DNA of 64,000 nt from Knoellia sp031844405 (GCA_031844405.1 JAUZVC010000005.1:34212-98211); one strand, 5' to 3'. Shown: positions 42,628 through 51,546, counted from the stretch's first letter. The notes: generated by a model not told the origin, from the letters alone. Numbers and translations are program-made.

Positions 42628-44016
42628 ATGTCCCAGAGGACCTTGATCCTGGCGGCCACGACCGCTACTGCCACGGCGCTCGCCGCCCTCACCGGAGCCG
42701 CCGCGCAGGCGGCGCCGCACGTCACCTCCACGCCTGCCGCCGCCGCGGTCGGCGCCGCGTCGGCGGACTTCGTCGGCGCCCAGGGCACCTACCAGCAGGT
42801 CACCCCGACGCGCATCCTCGACACCCGCTACGGCAACGGGGCGCCCAAGGCGCGCGTCGGCGCCGGCCAGGAGATCTCGGTCCTCGTGGCCGGCCGCGCC
42901 GGAGTTCCCCAGGGCATCACGGCTGCGGTCGTCAACCTCACCGCGGTGGACACGACGGCCTCGACCTACCTCACGGCCTACGCGTCCGGCACGACCCGAC
43001 CCACGACCTCGAGTCTCAACGTCGTCGCCCGCAACACCCGCGCGAACCTCGTCACGGTCCCCGTCGGTGCTGACGGCCGGATCCGCATCTTCAACAGCAG
43101 CGGCTCGACCGACATCCTCGCGGACGTCCTCGGCGCCTACAACGGGCTCGCGACCCCCTCGACGGGGATCGGCAGCCAGTACTTCAACTCCGACCCGCAG
43201 CGCTTCTACGACTCGCGCACCGACGGTGGCGCCTACGTCCCCGGCGAGTATGTCTGGGTCAACGCCGACTGGGGCAGCGACATCAACTCGAAGGTCACGG
43301 CCTACGCCGCGAACATCACCGTGCTGCAGGGGACGGCGTCCGGCTACGTCGCCGCCGGCCCGAACGCCAGCCCCTCGACCTCGACGGTCAACTACGGTCG
43401 CAACCAGACGATCGCCAACATGAGCGTCGTGCCGTCCTCGATGATCGAGGGCTTCCCCGGCTTCTACGTCATCAACCGGGGGCCCGGCAGCGTCCAGATC
43501 ATCATCGACGTCGTGGGCCTCTACACCAAGGGTGAGGACTCGGGGCTGCGGTTCCGGGCCGTGCCGCCCCGCCGCATCATCGACACCCGCTACGGCGTCG
43601 GCGGCTACGGCACTCCCGTCCCGGCCGACACCTCGCGCCAGTACACCGCTCCGTCGTCGGTCGCGGGGGTCGACACCTTCGCCCTCGTGGCCAACACGAC
43701 CATCGTGAAGCCGACGCTGTCGACCTGGGTCACGACGTACTCCAACGACCTGCCGAAGCCCGGCGTGAGCAACCTCAACGCCGCTGCCGGGGAGACGGCC
43801 GCGAACTCGACCTTCGTGGGGCTCGGGGCGAGCAACCTCTTCCGGGTGCACAACGCGAAGGGCTCGGCGCCCATCCTCATGGACGTCATGGGCACGTTCG
43901 AGGCCTACCCGGCGACGCCCCCCGCGGCCCCGGCCACCGGCAGCAGCCAGGCCCGGGACGCCGCGACGAGGACGCCGTCCCTCAACCCGAGCCGGGTTCA
44001 GAGCTCGCGCGGCTGA
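42628..44016 (+). CDS. Secreted protein with three beta-rich DTR-type repeats
   Basis: A 462-aa protein with a signal peptide (about 1-29, AAAQAAPH). Three repeats of about 125-130 residues each begin with a P-x-R-(I/F)-x-D-(T/S)-R motif: PTRILDTRYGN (Asp65), PQRFYDSRTD (Asp195) and PRRIIDTRYG (Asp319). Each repeat ends in a strand-rich block with an ILADVLGAY- or IIDVVGLY-like motif. Such repeats are seen in secreted actinobacterial proteins, often beside cell-wall amidases, and may bind cell wall or polysaccharide; no catalytic domain is present. The C-terminus is a polar tail without LPXTG. ATG 42628 follows AGGAAC. It is inserted between clpP2 and clpX on the opposite strand. Confidence 0.8.
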   Translation: MSQRTLILAATTATATALAALTGAAAQAAPHVTSTPAAAAVGAASADFVGAQGTYQQVTPTRILDTRYGNGAPKARVGAGQEISVLVAGRAGVPQGITAAVVNLTAVDTTASTYLTAYASGTTRPTTSSLNVVARNTRANLVTVPVGADGRIRIFNSSGSTDILADVLGAYNGLATPSTGIGSQYFNSDPQRFYDSRTDGGAYVPGEYVWVNADWGSDINSKVTAYAANITVLQGTASGYVAAGPNASPSTSTVNYGRNQTIANMSVVPSSMIEGFPGFYVINRGPGSVQIIIDVVGLYTKGEDSGLRFRAVPPRRIIDTRYGVGGYGTPVPADTSRQYTAPSSVAGVDTFALVANTTIVKPTLSTWVTTYSNDLPKPGVSNLNAAAGETAANSTFVGLGASNLFRVHNAKGSAPILMDVMGTFEAYPATPPAAPATGSSQARDAATRTPSLNPSRVQSSRG

Positions 44017-44127
44017 GCCCTCGGTCGACGTGATGCCGTCCGGCCCGCCTGGGGTCGGGCGGCATCGTCGTCTCCGCCGTCGCGGTCGGACCCGCTCGAC
44101 GTCGCGCTCACGGCGCCCCTCCAACGA

Positions 44128-44173
44128 ACGCGCGTATGCCGTCCGCTCACGAGAGCGGACGGCATACGCGCGT
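44128..44173. terminator. Bidirectional terminator built from GTATGCC
   Basis: Perfect 21-bp stem (44128-44148 and 44153-44173) with a 4-nt loop, containing GTATGCCGTCCGCTC. It lies between the convergent three-repeat gene and clpP2. Confidence 0.85.
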
Positions 44174-44193
44174 GTTTCGGGGTGGTGCGGAGG

Positions 44194-44853
44194 TCAGACC
44201 TCGAGGGCGGCCTTGCGCGAGACGAGAACCTCGTCGATGAGGCCGTACTCCTTGGCGTCGGCCGCGGAGAGGATCTTGTCGCGCTCGATGTCCTTGCGGA
44301 CGAGCTCGACGTCGCGGTTCGAGTGCTTGGCGATGGTGTCCTCGAGCCACTCGCGCATCCGGAGCACCTCGTTGGCGTGGATCTCGAGGTCGGAGGCCAT
44401 GCCGCCCGTGCCCTCGATCGCCGGCTGGTGGATGAGCACGCGCGAGTTCGGCAGGGCGTAGCGCTTGCCCGGCGCACCCGCGCCGAGCAGGACCGCCGCG
44501 GCGGAGGCGGCCTGGCCGACGACGAACGTCTGCACGTCGGGACGGATGTACTGCATCGTGTCGTAGATCGCGGTCATCGCCGTGAACGAGCCACCGGGGC
44601 TGTTGATGTACATGAGCACGTCGCGGTCGGGGTCCTGGGACTCGAGCACGATGAGCTGGGCGATGATGTCGTCGGCCGACGCGTCGTCGACCTGCACGCC
44701 GAGGAAGATGATGCGGTCCTCGAAGAGCTTGGTGTAGGGGTCGGTCCGCTTCATGCCGTAGGAGGTGCGCTCCTCGAACTGCGGGAGGATGTAGCGGCTC
44801 GACGGTGCGGGCACACCGAGGCGGCCCTGCGGGGTGAGGTGGTTCGCGTTCAT
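44194..44853 (-). CDS. clpP2: ClpP2, proteolytic subunit of the Clp protease
   Basis: A 219-aa ClpP with the family motifs DVLMYINSPGGSF, the catalytic Ser in FVVGQAASAAAVL (about 115-118), the His in RVLIHQPA and the catalytic Asp further on (KDIERDKI region). In actinobacteria ClpP1 and ClpP2 form a mixed tetradecamer, and ClpP2 carries the docking face for ClpX and ClpC. ATG 44853 was chosen; the protein starts MNANHLTPQGRLG. It lies 26 nt downstream of clpP1 and ends at a strong convergent terminator. Confidence 0.96.
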   Translation of the reverse strand: MNANHLTPQGRLGVPAPSSRYILPQFEERTSYGMKRTDPYTKLFEDRIIFLGVQVDDASADDIIAQLIVLESQDPDRDVLMYINSPGGSFTAMTAIYDTMQYIRPDVQTFVVGQAASAAAVLLGAGAPGKRYALPNSRVLIHQPAIEGTGGMASDLEIHANEVLRMREWLEDTIAKHSNRDVELVRKDIERDKILSAADAKEYGLIDEVLVSRKAALEV

Positions 44854-44879
44854 GTCAGTGATCTCTCCTGGTCGCCGGG

Positions 44880-45503
44880 TCAGTCGGTGACCGGGTTGTC
44901 GGACGAGGGACCGGCCTGGTCGGCGCGCGAGAAGACGTGGTCGACGAAGCCGTACTCCTTGGCCTCCGCCGCCGTAAACCAGCGGTCGCGGTCGGAGTCG
45001 GCCTCGATCTGCTCGGGCGTCTGGCCGGTGTGCTCGGCGATGAGCTCGGCCATCTGCTTCTTGATGTGGAGGAGCTGCTCGGCCTGGATCTTGATGTCGG
45101 ACGCCGTGCCGCCGATGCCGCCGGAGGGCTGGTGCATCATGACGCGCGCGTGCGGCGTCGCGTAGCGCTTGCCCGGGGTGCCCGCGGAGAGCAGGAACTG
45201 CCCCATCGAGGCGGCCATGCCCATCGCCACGGTGGCGACGTCGTTGGGCACCCACTGCATCGTGTCGAAGATGGCCATGCCCGCGGTCACCGACCCACCC
45301 GGGCTGTTGATGTAGAGCCAGATGTCCTTGTCGGAGTCCTCGGCGGCGAGCAGGAGCATCTGCGCGCAGATCGCGTTGGCGTTCTCGTCGCGGACCTCGG
45401 AGCCGAGGAAGATGATCCGCTCCTTGAGGAGGCGGTTGTAGATGCTGTCGTCGAGGCCGAGCTTGTCGCCCGGACCGGCTGCGACGATCTCGTTGCTGCT
45501 CAC
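44880..45503 (-). CDS. clpP1: ClpP1, proteolytic subunit of the Clp protease
   Basis: A 207-aa ClpP with IWLYINSPGGSV, catalytic Ser99 in MGMAASMGQFLL and His124 in ARVMMHQPSGG; the Asp follows in the EADSDRDRWF region. It pairs with ClpP2, just downstream, in a heteromeric protease. It starts at GTG 45503. The C-terminus (DQAGPSSDNPVTD) is a short polar tail. In the usual actinobacterial order tig lies just upstream; here the MFS, LacI and SRPBCC genes intervene. Confidence 0.96.
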   Translation of the reverse strand: MSSNEIVAAGPGDKLGLDDSIYNRLLKERIIFLGSEVRDENANAICAQMLLLAAEDSDKDIWLYINSPGGSVTAGMAIFDTMQWVPNDVATVAMGMAASMGQFLLSAGTPGKRYATPHARVMMHQPSGGIGGTASDIKIQAEQLLHIKKQMAELIAEHTGQTPEQIEADSDRDRWFTAAEAKEYGFVDHVFSRADQAGPSSDNPVTD

Positions 45504-45633
45504 GCTGGTCGCTCCTGCCGTGATCGTGGGTCGTGCCTTTCGCTGACCCTAACGCGCGGGTCGGCCGGGACACTCCCGCCCCCGGGCGTTGTTCGCCCTG
45601 AGCACAATGCCCCGCGAGGACCCCGTATGCCGG

Positions 45634-46914
45634 TCACCCACGGTCGCGTGCCGGCTCGGCGGGCGCCGTCGCCGCCACCCGCTGCGGCTCACGAACGCTG
45701 TCGAGGATGAGCTGGACGAGCAGCGCCATCGTGCCGACGGCGAGGAGGCTGCGCAGGACGCCGACGTGGTCGCCGAGGAAGCCGAGCGCGGGGGGACCGG
45801 CGATGAACGCCATGTAGCCGATCGTGGCGACGACGGACATGCGCGCACCGGCCCTGGCCGGGTCGTCGGCGCTCGCGCTCATGCCGACGGGGAAGCCGAG
45901 CGAGACCCCGACACCCCAGACGGCGGCGCCGACGAAGGCGAGCCACGCGTTGCCGAAGATGACGAGCAGGGAGCCGAGGACCGCGAGCGCCAGCGTGGCG
46001 CGCAGGACCGGCACGCGGCCGTAGCTGTCGAGCCAACGGGTCCCGAGGAGGCGGCCGAGCGTCATGAAGGAGAGGAAGGTGGCGAACGCGAGCACCCCGG
46101 CCCACGCGGGCAGCTCGTGACCCTCGACGAAGGCGACGGCGAGCCAGTCGTTGGCCGTGCCCTCGGTGAAGGCGGCGACGAGCGTGACGAGGCCGATGAG
46201 CAGGGTGCGGGGCTCGAGCCAGGCCGAGCGGGTGGCCGGCGCGGCCTCGTTGGACGCGGGGGTCGCGTGGGTCGCGCCGGCACCGGCAGCCCCGGCGTTC
46301 CCTGCGGACCCCTCGTCCTCCTCGACCTCGCGCGGGAGGAAGGAGCGCATGGCGAGCCATCCGGCGACGGTGACGAGCAGCGCCGAGCCGAGCAGGTGCG
46401 GCAGGAGCGGGACCGAGGCCCACGACATGCCCGAGCCGATGAGGGCGGAGGCGACCGTGCCACCACTGAACGCCGCGTGGAACTGCGGCATGACCGTCTG
46501 TCCGAGCAGCCGCTCCACGGTGGCGCCCTCGAGGTTCATCGCGACGTCCCAGACCCCGACGCCCGAGCCGATGAGGAAGAGCCCGATCGCGACGACGAGC
46601 CGGGACTCGGCGAGGTCGACGCCCGCACCCACGACGCCGAACCCGACGACGCCGATGACCATCCCGGTCCGGATCGTCGACACGACGCCGAACCGCTCGG
46701 CGATCCGCCCCGTCGACGGCATCGCGAGCATCGAGCCGGCCGACATCGCGAAGAGCGTGGCGCCGAGCTGCCCGGCGGACAGGTCGAGCCCGGCCTTGGC
46801 GTCGGCGATCCGGGAGGCCCACGTCGCGAAGGCCACGCCCGCGAGGGCGAAGACGACGAAGACGGCGGTGCGGGCCGCGACGACGCGGTCGCGCGGCAGG
46901 GTGGCGGTGGTCAT
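45634..46914 (-). CDS. MFS transporter
   Basis: A 426-aa permease with about 12 hydrophobic segments and the typical loop motif MPSTGRIAERFGVVSTIRTG between helices 2 and 3. A central cytosolic loop (about 205-235) is rich in Ala/Glu. The sequence is closest in style to the YbjJ/Bsc6-like MFS proteins (GVGVWDVAMNLEGATVERLLGQTVMPQFHAAFSGGT shows the family run as GVGVWDVAMNLEG). The substrate is unknown; a sugar is possible because a LacI-type gene is divergent. ATG 46914 was chosen as the first Met of the family N-terminus. Confidence 0.85.
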   Translation of the reverse strand: MTTATLPRDRVVAARTAVFVVFALAGVAFATWASRIADAKAGLDLSAGQLGATLFAMSAGSMLAMPSTGRIAERFGVVSTIRTGMVIGVVGFGVVGAGVDLAESRLVVAIGLFLIGSGVGVWDVAMNLEGATVERLLGQTVMPQFHAAFSGGTVASALIGSGMSWASVPLLPHLLGSALLVTVAGWLAMRSFLPREVEEDEGSAGNAGAAGAGATHATPASNEAAPATRSAWLEPRTLLIGLVTLVAAFTEGTANDWLAVAFVEGHELPAWAGVLAFATFLSFMTLGRLLGTRWLDSYGRVPVLRATLALAVLGSLLVIFGNAWLAFVGAAVWGVGVSLGFPVGMSASADDPARAGARMSVVATIGYMAFIAGPPALGFLGDHVGVLRSLLAVGTMALLVQLILDSVREPQRVAATAPAEPARDRG

Positions 46915-46944
46915 GGAGCGGGTCCCTCTCGGGCTGTCGCGGCG

Positions 46945-46992
46945 CCTCCTGCACGGGACGTGTCGTGTCCACGGCACGGCGCGTGCAGGAGG
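46945..46992 (-). other. Inverted repeat in the MFS leader
   Basis: CCTCCTGCACG (46945-46955) and CGTGCAGGAGG (46982-46992) are perfect 11-bp arms around 26 nt, between the operator and the MFS ATG. It could be a second operator or an RNA hairpin in the leader. Confidence 0.4.
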
Positions 46993-47017
46993 TGGTGGCT
47001 GGGCGAGGTGGTGCGGG

Positions 47018-47037
47018 TCGAATCGATTCGATAGTCT
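47018..47037 (+). promoter_or_regulatory. LacI-type operator and leaderless promoter of the LacI gene
   Basis: Perfect 14-bp palindrome TCGAATCGATTCGA (47018-47031) directly followed by -10 TAGTCT (47032-47037), 7 nt and ATG 47045. A repressor here would block its own gene and probably the divergent MFS gene. The central CG and the symmetry fit LacI-family sites. Confidence 0.7.
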
Positions 47038-47044
47038 CACGCCC

Positions 47045-48130
47045 ATGCCCCTCCCACGTCAAACGCGCAAGGTCACGCTGCGCGACGTCGCGCACCGTGC
47101 CGGCGTCTCGATCAGCACCGCCTCGCTCGTCTTCAGCGGCAAGGGGCCGGTGGCCGAGGCCACCGCCGACAGGGTGCGGGCTGCCGCGACCGACCTCGGC
47201 TGGGCCGGACCGGACCCGCTGGCGAGCTCGCTGCGGCAGGGGCGCGCCGGGACCGTCGCCGTCATCGTCGAGGAGCGCCTCCTCGACGCCTTCCGGGACC
47301 CGTTCGCCCTCGCGGTCCTCGACGGCCTCGCCCAGGAGCTCGACACCATGGCCACGAGCATGCTGCTCGTCGCCGACCACTCGCGGGGCGACGAGGAGGC
47401 CCGCAACCCGCTCGCCGGCCACGCGATCGACGCCGCGGTCTTCCCCCTCTGCGGCCGGACCGACAGCCCCCTCGTGGACCACCTCGTCGCCCGGGGCGTG
47501 CCCGTCATCGGCTCGGGAGCGCCGGCTCACGACGCCGTCGTGCACGTCGTCGTCGACGAGCACGGGGCCTCGGCCGCGGCGACCCGCCACCTGCTCGACC
47601 TCGGCCACCGACGGCTCGCCCACGTGACGATGCCGGTCGGCGCTCCCCGGCCGACGCACCTGCTCGACACCGCCGACCTCGACACTGCGACCTACCCCGA
47701 CTCGCGCGAACGCGCCCGCGGCTTCCTCGACGTCGCGCCCGTGGGCAGCCCCGTCGTCGAGGCCGAGCGTCCCGACGTCGCCGAAGGCGAGGCCGCCGGG
47801 CGCATCCTGCTCGACGCCCCTCCCGCGCAACGACCCACGGGGATCGTCGCGCAGTCGGACCTCCTCGCCGCCGGAGTCGTCCGCGCCGCCGAGTCGCTCG
47901 GGCTGCGGGTCCCGGAGGATGTGTCGGTGACGGGGTTCGACGGCGTCGACCTCCCGTGGCTCGACCTCAGCCTCACGACCCTCGATCAGCCGGGCGAGGC
48001 CAAGGGACGCGTGCTCGGCGACCTCGCCCGCCGCGCCCTCGGCGGCGAGTCGCCGAAGGACGTGCCCTTCGAAGTGAGGCTGCGCGTCGGCGACAGCACC
48101 GCTCCCCCGCCCGCGGACTCAGGCGCCTGA
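47045..48130 (+). CDS. LacI-family transcriptional regulator
   Basis: A 361-aa protein with an N-terminal helix-turn-helix (VTLRDVAHRAGVSISTASLV, about residues 10-29), a hinge helix, and a periplasmic-binding-protein-like effector domain including SVTGFDGVDLPWLDLSLTTLDQP. Such proteins bind palindromic operators and sense sugars or nucleosides. Its own promoter contains a perfect 14-bp palindrome. The divergent MFS gene is the likely target. The effector is unknown. ATG 47045 is supported by the leaderless -10. Confidence 0.93.
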   Translation: MPLPRQTRKVTLRDVAHRAGVSISTASLVFSGKGPVAEATADRVRAAATDLGWAGPDPLASSLRQGRAGTVAVIVEERLLDAFRDPFALAVLDGLAQELDTMATSMLLVADHSRGDEEARNPLAGHAIDAAVFPLCGRTDSPLVDHLVARGVPVIGSGAPAHDAVVHVVVDEHGASAAATRHLLDLGHRRLAHVTMPVGAPRPTHLLDTADLDTATYPDSRERARGFLDVAPVGSPVVEAERPDVAEGEAAGRILLDAPPAQRPTGIVAQSDLLAAGVVRAAESLGLRVPEDVSVTGFDGVDLPWLDLSLTTLDQPGEAKGRVLGDLARRALGGESPKDVPFEVRLRVGDSTAPPPADSGA

Positions 48131-48586
48131 GGAGGCCTCCGCGAGCCGGCCGAGCGTCTCCTCGAGCTGGTGCTCGGAGACGAGCGGGAAGGACACCTTC
48201 TGGAGCAGGTCCTTGTCGGTGACCTTCGACCAGTCGTAGGTGTGGGTGACGAGCGTCTGGTCCGGCCCCTGCTGCTCGAGCCGCCACACCCACTCCCACC
48301 CGGGCGGGTTCGTGCCTGCCGGGGCGGTCTGCCAGGCGAGCAGGGAGTTGGAGTCGTAGCCGGTGACGTGGTTGTCGGTCTGGTAGTCCCCACCCATGTG
48401 GTCGCCGGACATGTTCATCGTGAAGACGTCCCCGACCTTCTGGATGCGGTCGGCCCGCCCGACCGAGCGGATGAAACCGGAACCGTCGAGCTCCTGGTGC
48501 CGCTGCGGGTTGCTCAGCACGTCGAACACGTCCGCGGCCGACGCGTCGATCGTGCGGGTCACGGTGATCTGCCTGTCGTCGCTCAT
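48119..48586 (-). CDS. SRPBCC-family (START-like) protein
   Basis: A 155-aa protein of the polyketide cyclase/START-like fold. It begins with VTRTIDASAADVFDVLSNPQRHQELDGSG, of which the diagnostic part is IDASAADVFDVLSNPQRH. WEWVWRLEQQG and THTYDWSKV strands and a final long helix follow. These proteins bind small hydrophobic ligands in a cavity; the ligand is not evident. ATG 48586 follows GGAGG. Its 3' end overlaps the convergent LacI gene by 12 bp, and a GTATGCC hairpin separates it from tig upstream. Confidence 0.83.
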   Translation of the reverse strand: MSDDRQITVTRTIDASAADVFDVLSNPQRHQELDGSGFIRSVGRADRIQKVGDVFTMNMSGDHMGGDYQTDNHVTGYDSNSLLAWQTAPAGTNPPGWEWVWRLEQQGPDQTLVTHTYDWSKVTDKDLLQKVSFPLVSEHQLEETLGRLAEASSGA

Positions 48587-48642
48587 GCCTCCACCCTCAT
48601 CACGGATCGGGCCGCAGCGCAACCTCCGACCCCCGAGAAGCA

Positions 48643-48684
48643 CGTATGCCGTGTGCCCACCTCGTGGTGGGCACACGGCATACG
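48643..48684 (-). terminator. tig terminator built from GTATGCC
   Basis: Perfect 19-bp stem CGTATGCCGTGTGCCCACC (48643-48661) with its complement at 48666-48684 and a 4-nt loop, 20 nt after the tig stop. Confidence 0.8.
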
Positions 48685-48704
48685 CCGTGGTCGTATCGAA
48701 GACG

Positions 48705-50081
48705 TCAGGCCTTCGCGGTCTCCTCGGTCTCGGCGTCCGCGGCCTCGGTCTCGGCCTCGAGGACCTCGGCGTCGTCGGCCTCGAGCTCGGGGTCGACCGT
48801 CTCGGCCTGGGGCACGAGCTCGTTGAGGTCGATCGCGTTGCCGGCGGTGTCGGTGACGACGGCCTTCTCGAGGACGGCGGCGAGCGCCTTGCGGCGGGCG
48901 ACCTCCTGGACCATCGCGGGCACCTGGCCCTGCTGGTCGACGGCCTGCGCGAACTGGTTCGGGTCCATGCCGTACTGCTGCGCGCTCATGATGAGGTACT
49001 CGATGAGCTCGGGCTGCTCGACCGAGATCTCGAGCTTCTCGGCGAGGGCGTCGAGGAGGAACTGGCCCTTGAGCGCCTTGCGGGTGCTCGCGTCGACCTC
49101 GGCGCGATGCACGTCGTCCTCGAGGCGGTCCTCGCCCTCGAGGTGGCTGTTGACCTCGGCCTCGACGATGCCGTCGGGGACGGGGACGTCGACGGCGTCG
49201 AGGAGGTGCTCGAGGACCTTGTCGCGGGCCTGGACGCCCTGCTCGAACTTCTTGGCCTGCTCGGCCTGCTTGACGACGTCCTCACGGAGCTCGTCGAGGG
49301 TGTCGAACTGCGAGGCGAGCTGGGCGAAGTCGTCGTCGAGCTCGGGGAGCTCGCGGACCTTGACCGACTGGACGGTGACGGTGCACTCGGCGTCCTGGCC
49401 CTCGCGGTCGCCGCCGGCGAGCGGGGCGGTGAAGGTGACGGTGTCGCCGGCCTTGGCGCCGGTGACGGCCTCGTCGAGACCTTCGAGCATGTTGCCCGAG
49501 CCGACCTCGTAGGTGACGCCCTCGACGCTGTCGATCTCCTCGCCCTCGATCGTGGCCGAGAGGTCGATGGAGAGGACGTCGCCGGACTCGACGGCGCGGT
49601 CGACGGTGGAGAGGGTGCCGAAGCGCTGGCGCAGGTCGGTGAGACGCTCCTCGACGTCCTCGTCCGAGGGCTTGACCTCGTCGACCTCGACGGCGATGCC
49701 CTCGAGCTCGGGGAGCTCGATGTCGGGGCGCACGTCGGTCTCGACGGTGAACTCGAAGTCCTGGCCGTCCTCGAGCGGCACGGCGGTGACGTCGACCTCG
49801 GGCTGCCCGATGGCCTTGACGCCCTCGGCGTCGACGGCCTCGGCGAAGAAGCGCGGCAGGGCCTCGTTGACGGCCTCCTGCACGACGGCGCCACGGCCGA
49901 CGCGCTGGTCGATGATGCGCGCGGGGACCTTGCCCTTGCGGAAGCCGGGGATCTGGATCTGGCTGCCGATCGTCTGGTACGCCTTGTCGAGGTCGGGCTT
50001 CAGCTCGTCGAAGGGCACCTCCACGATGAGCTTGACCCGGGTCGGGCTGAGGGTCTCGACGGCACTCTTCACTTCAGGCAC
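48705..50081 (-). CDS. tig: Trigger factor, ribosome-associated chaperone
   Basis: A 458-aa protein. The N-terminal ribosome-binding domain carries the signature GFRKGKVP (about residues 46-53). The FKBP-type isomerase domain (about 155-240) and the helical C-terminal domain follow. The tail is acidic and Ala/Glu-rich (DAEVLEAETEAADAETEETAKA in part: EAETEAADAETEE), common in actinobacterial Tig. It holds nascent chains on the ribosome and helps proline isomerisation. It starts at GTG 50081 with GGAG upstream. A -10-like TAGCAT lies at 50221-50226 (minus). It belongs to the conserved tig-clpP1-clpP2-clpX neighbourhood. Confidence 0.97.
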   Translation of the reverse strand: MPEVKSAVETLSPTRVKLIVEVPFDELKPDLDKAYQTIGSQIQIPGFRKGKVPARIIDQRVGRGAVVQEAVNEALPRFFAEAVDAEGVKAIGQPEVDVTAVPLEDGQDFEFTVETDVRPDIELPELEGIAVEVDEVKPSDEDVEERLTDLRQRFGTLSTVDRAVESGDVLSIDLSATIEGEEIDSVEGVTYEVGSGNMLEGLDEAVTGAKAGDTVTFTAPLAGGDREGQDAECTVTVQSVKVRELPELDDDFAQLASQFDTLDELREDVVKQAEQAKKFEQGVQARDKVLEHLLDAVDVPVPDGIVEAEVNSHLEGEDRLEDDVHRAEVDASTRKALKGQFLLDALAEKLEISVEQPELIEYLIMSAQQYGMDPNQFAQAVDQQGQVPAMVQEVARRKALAAVLEKAVVTDTAGNAIDLNELVPQAETVDPELEADDAEVLEAETEAADAETEETAKA

Positions 50082-50340
50082 TCCACACGTGTTGGGATCA
50101 CTGGTCGGTGCGGGCCGGGCCCGCGGGTGGACGTCCGTCCCGGTCTTTCAGTCCCGCGAGCTGGAGGCGCGGGCGTGGGCGTGAGCACACGGCATACCGA
50201 CGGACGTCGCAATCCCCACCATGCTAACGGCCCGCGGCAGCCGCGCCGAATCGCCCGTCACCGAAACGGCCCGCGGGCGCTCCCGTCGGAGTACGTTCCA
50301 CCGAGTGGCCGCATCCGGCCCGCATCCCTGAGGAGATCCC

Positions 50341-51285
50341 ATGTCACGACGTCTCATCCGACCTGCGCTCGGCGTCCTCGCGCTCGCGGCGTCCACCCTG
50401 ATGGTGTCGGCCCCCGCGGGGGTCAGCGCGGCCGGCTCACCCTCGCCGGCCGTCGCCGAGTGCGACCCCGCCACCGGCGCCGCCTCCGCCGCCCGCGTGC
50501 GCGACGACGCGAAGGGCGCCAAGGAGCCCGAGCTCTACAGCAAGAACGAGGCCAACGCCTACGGCGTCATCAAGGACAGCCCGCTCATGGCCGCCGGCTC
50601 GGTGACGATCCCGACGATCTTCCACGTCGTGTCCAAGGAGACGCTGTCGCCGGCCGCGAAGACGCGCATGGAGACGATGATCGGCGCGCAGATGAAGGTC
50701 CTCAACGACTCCTTCTCCGGCGCCACGGCCGAGGAAGCCGCCGACACGCCGTTCCGCTTCGACCTCACCGACACGACCTGGACCGTGAACCCGGTCTGGA
50801 ACACCGTCGTCCCGGGCAAGGTCGAGCGCGACATGAAGAAGGAGCTCTACCGGGGCGACTCGCGCACCCTCAACGTCTACGTCGCCGACATCGGCGGCGG
50901 GCTCCTCGGCTGGGCGTACTTCCCCAAGGGCTACAACAACGGCCGCGACTTCATCGACGGTGTCGTCATGCTCGACGAGTCGATGCCGGGCGGCACGGCC
51001 GGGAAGTACTCCCTCGGTGACACGCTCACGCACGAGGTCGGTCACTGGCTCATGCTCGAGCACACCTTCGCCCACGGCTGCTCCGCCTCGGGCGACTTCG
51101 TCGCGGACACCCCGCGCGAGGCCGTGCCGCAGTTCAACTGCCCCACCGGCGCCGACACCTGCACCGCACCGGGCCTCGACCCGATCCACAACTTCATGGA
51201 CTACACGCAGGACTCCTGCATGAACATGTTCACGCCCGGCCAGGCCGAGCGGATGAGCGACGCCTGGCTTGCCTTCCGAGCCTGA
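50341..51285 (+). CDS. Secreted zinc metalloprotease (M43/pappalysin-like)
   Basis: A 314-aa secreted protein with a signal peptide (about 1-31) and the extended zinc site HEVGHWLMLEH (His231, Glu232, His235, His241). This is the metzincin pattern HExxHxxxxxH. A Met-turn follows in NFMDYTQDSCMNMF, with Cys pairs around it. M43 proteases cut extracellular proteins and usually need Ca2+. There is no pro-domain of recognisable type beyond a short helical region (about 35-85). ATG 50341 follows AGGAGATC. A strong hairpin follows the gene. Confidence 0.9.
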   Translation: MSRRLIRPALGVLALAASTLMVSAPAGVSAAGSPSPAVAECDPATGAASAARVRDDAKGAKEPELYSKNEANAYGVIKDSPLMAAGSVTIPTIFHVVSKETLSPAAKTRMETMIGAQMKVLNDSFSGATAEEAADTPFRFDLTDTTWTVNPVWNTVVPGKVERDMKKELYRGDSRTLNVYVADIGGGLLGWAYFPKGYNNGRDFIDGVVMLDESMPGGTAGKYSLGDTLTHEVGHWLMLEHTFAHGCSASGDFVADTPREAVPQFNCPTGADTCTAPGLDPIHNFMDYTQDSCMNMFTPGQAERMSDAWLAFRA

Positions 51286-51304
51286 CGCTCCCCCTCCCGC
51301 AGGA

Positions 51305-51346
51305 ACACGTATGCCGCCCGCTCACCAGAGCGGGCGGCATACGTGT
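51305..51346. terminator. Bidirectional terminator built from GTATGCC
   Basis: Perfect 19-bp stem ACACGTATGCCGCCCGCTC (51305-51323) with its complement at 51328-51346 and a 4-nt loop. It stands between the metalloprotease gene and the convergent tRNA-Gly. Confidence 0.85.
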
Positions 51347-51354
51347 GTCCTGTG

Positions 51355-51425
51355 AGCGGGTGACGAGAATCGAACTCGCGTAGCCAGTTTGGAAGACTGG
51401 GGCTCTACCATTGAGCTACACCCGC
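51355..51425 (-). tRNA. tRNA-Gly (anticodon TCC)
   Basis: The minus strand folds as a cloverleaf with acceptor GCGGGTG/CACCCGC, a D-arm with AGCTCAATGGTAGAGC, the anticodon loop CTTCCAA and a T-arm with GAGTTCGATTCTC. CCA is not encoded. Confidence 0.96.
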
Positions 51426-51546
51426 GCGCTCGTCGGGAACGGCGTGGACCGTCCGGCTCGGAGCAGGGGTTAGCCTAGTGGCCGCCCTCGCGGGAACCGA
51501 AATCGGCCGTCACTGCTCGTGTCGCCCTGCCTCGAACCGCGGGACG

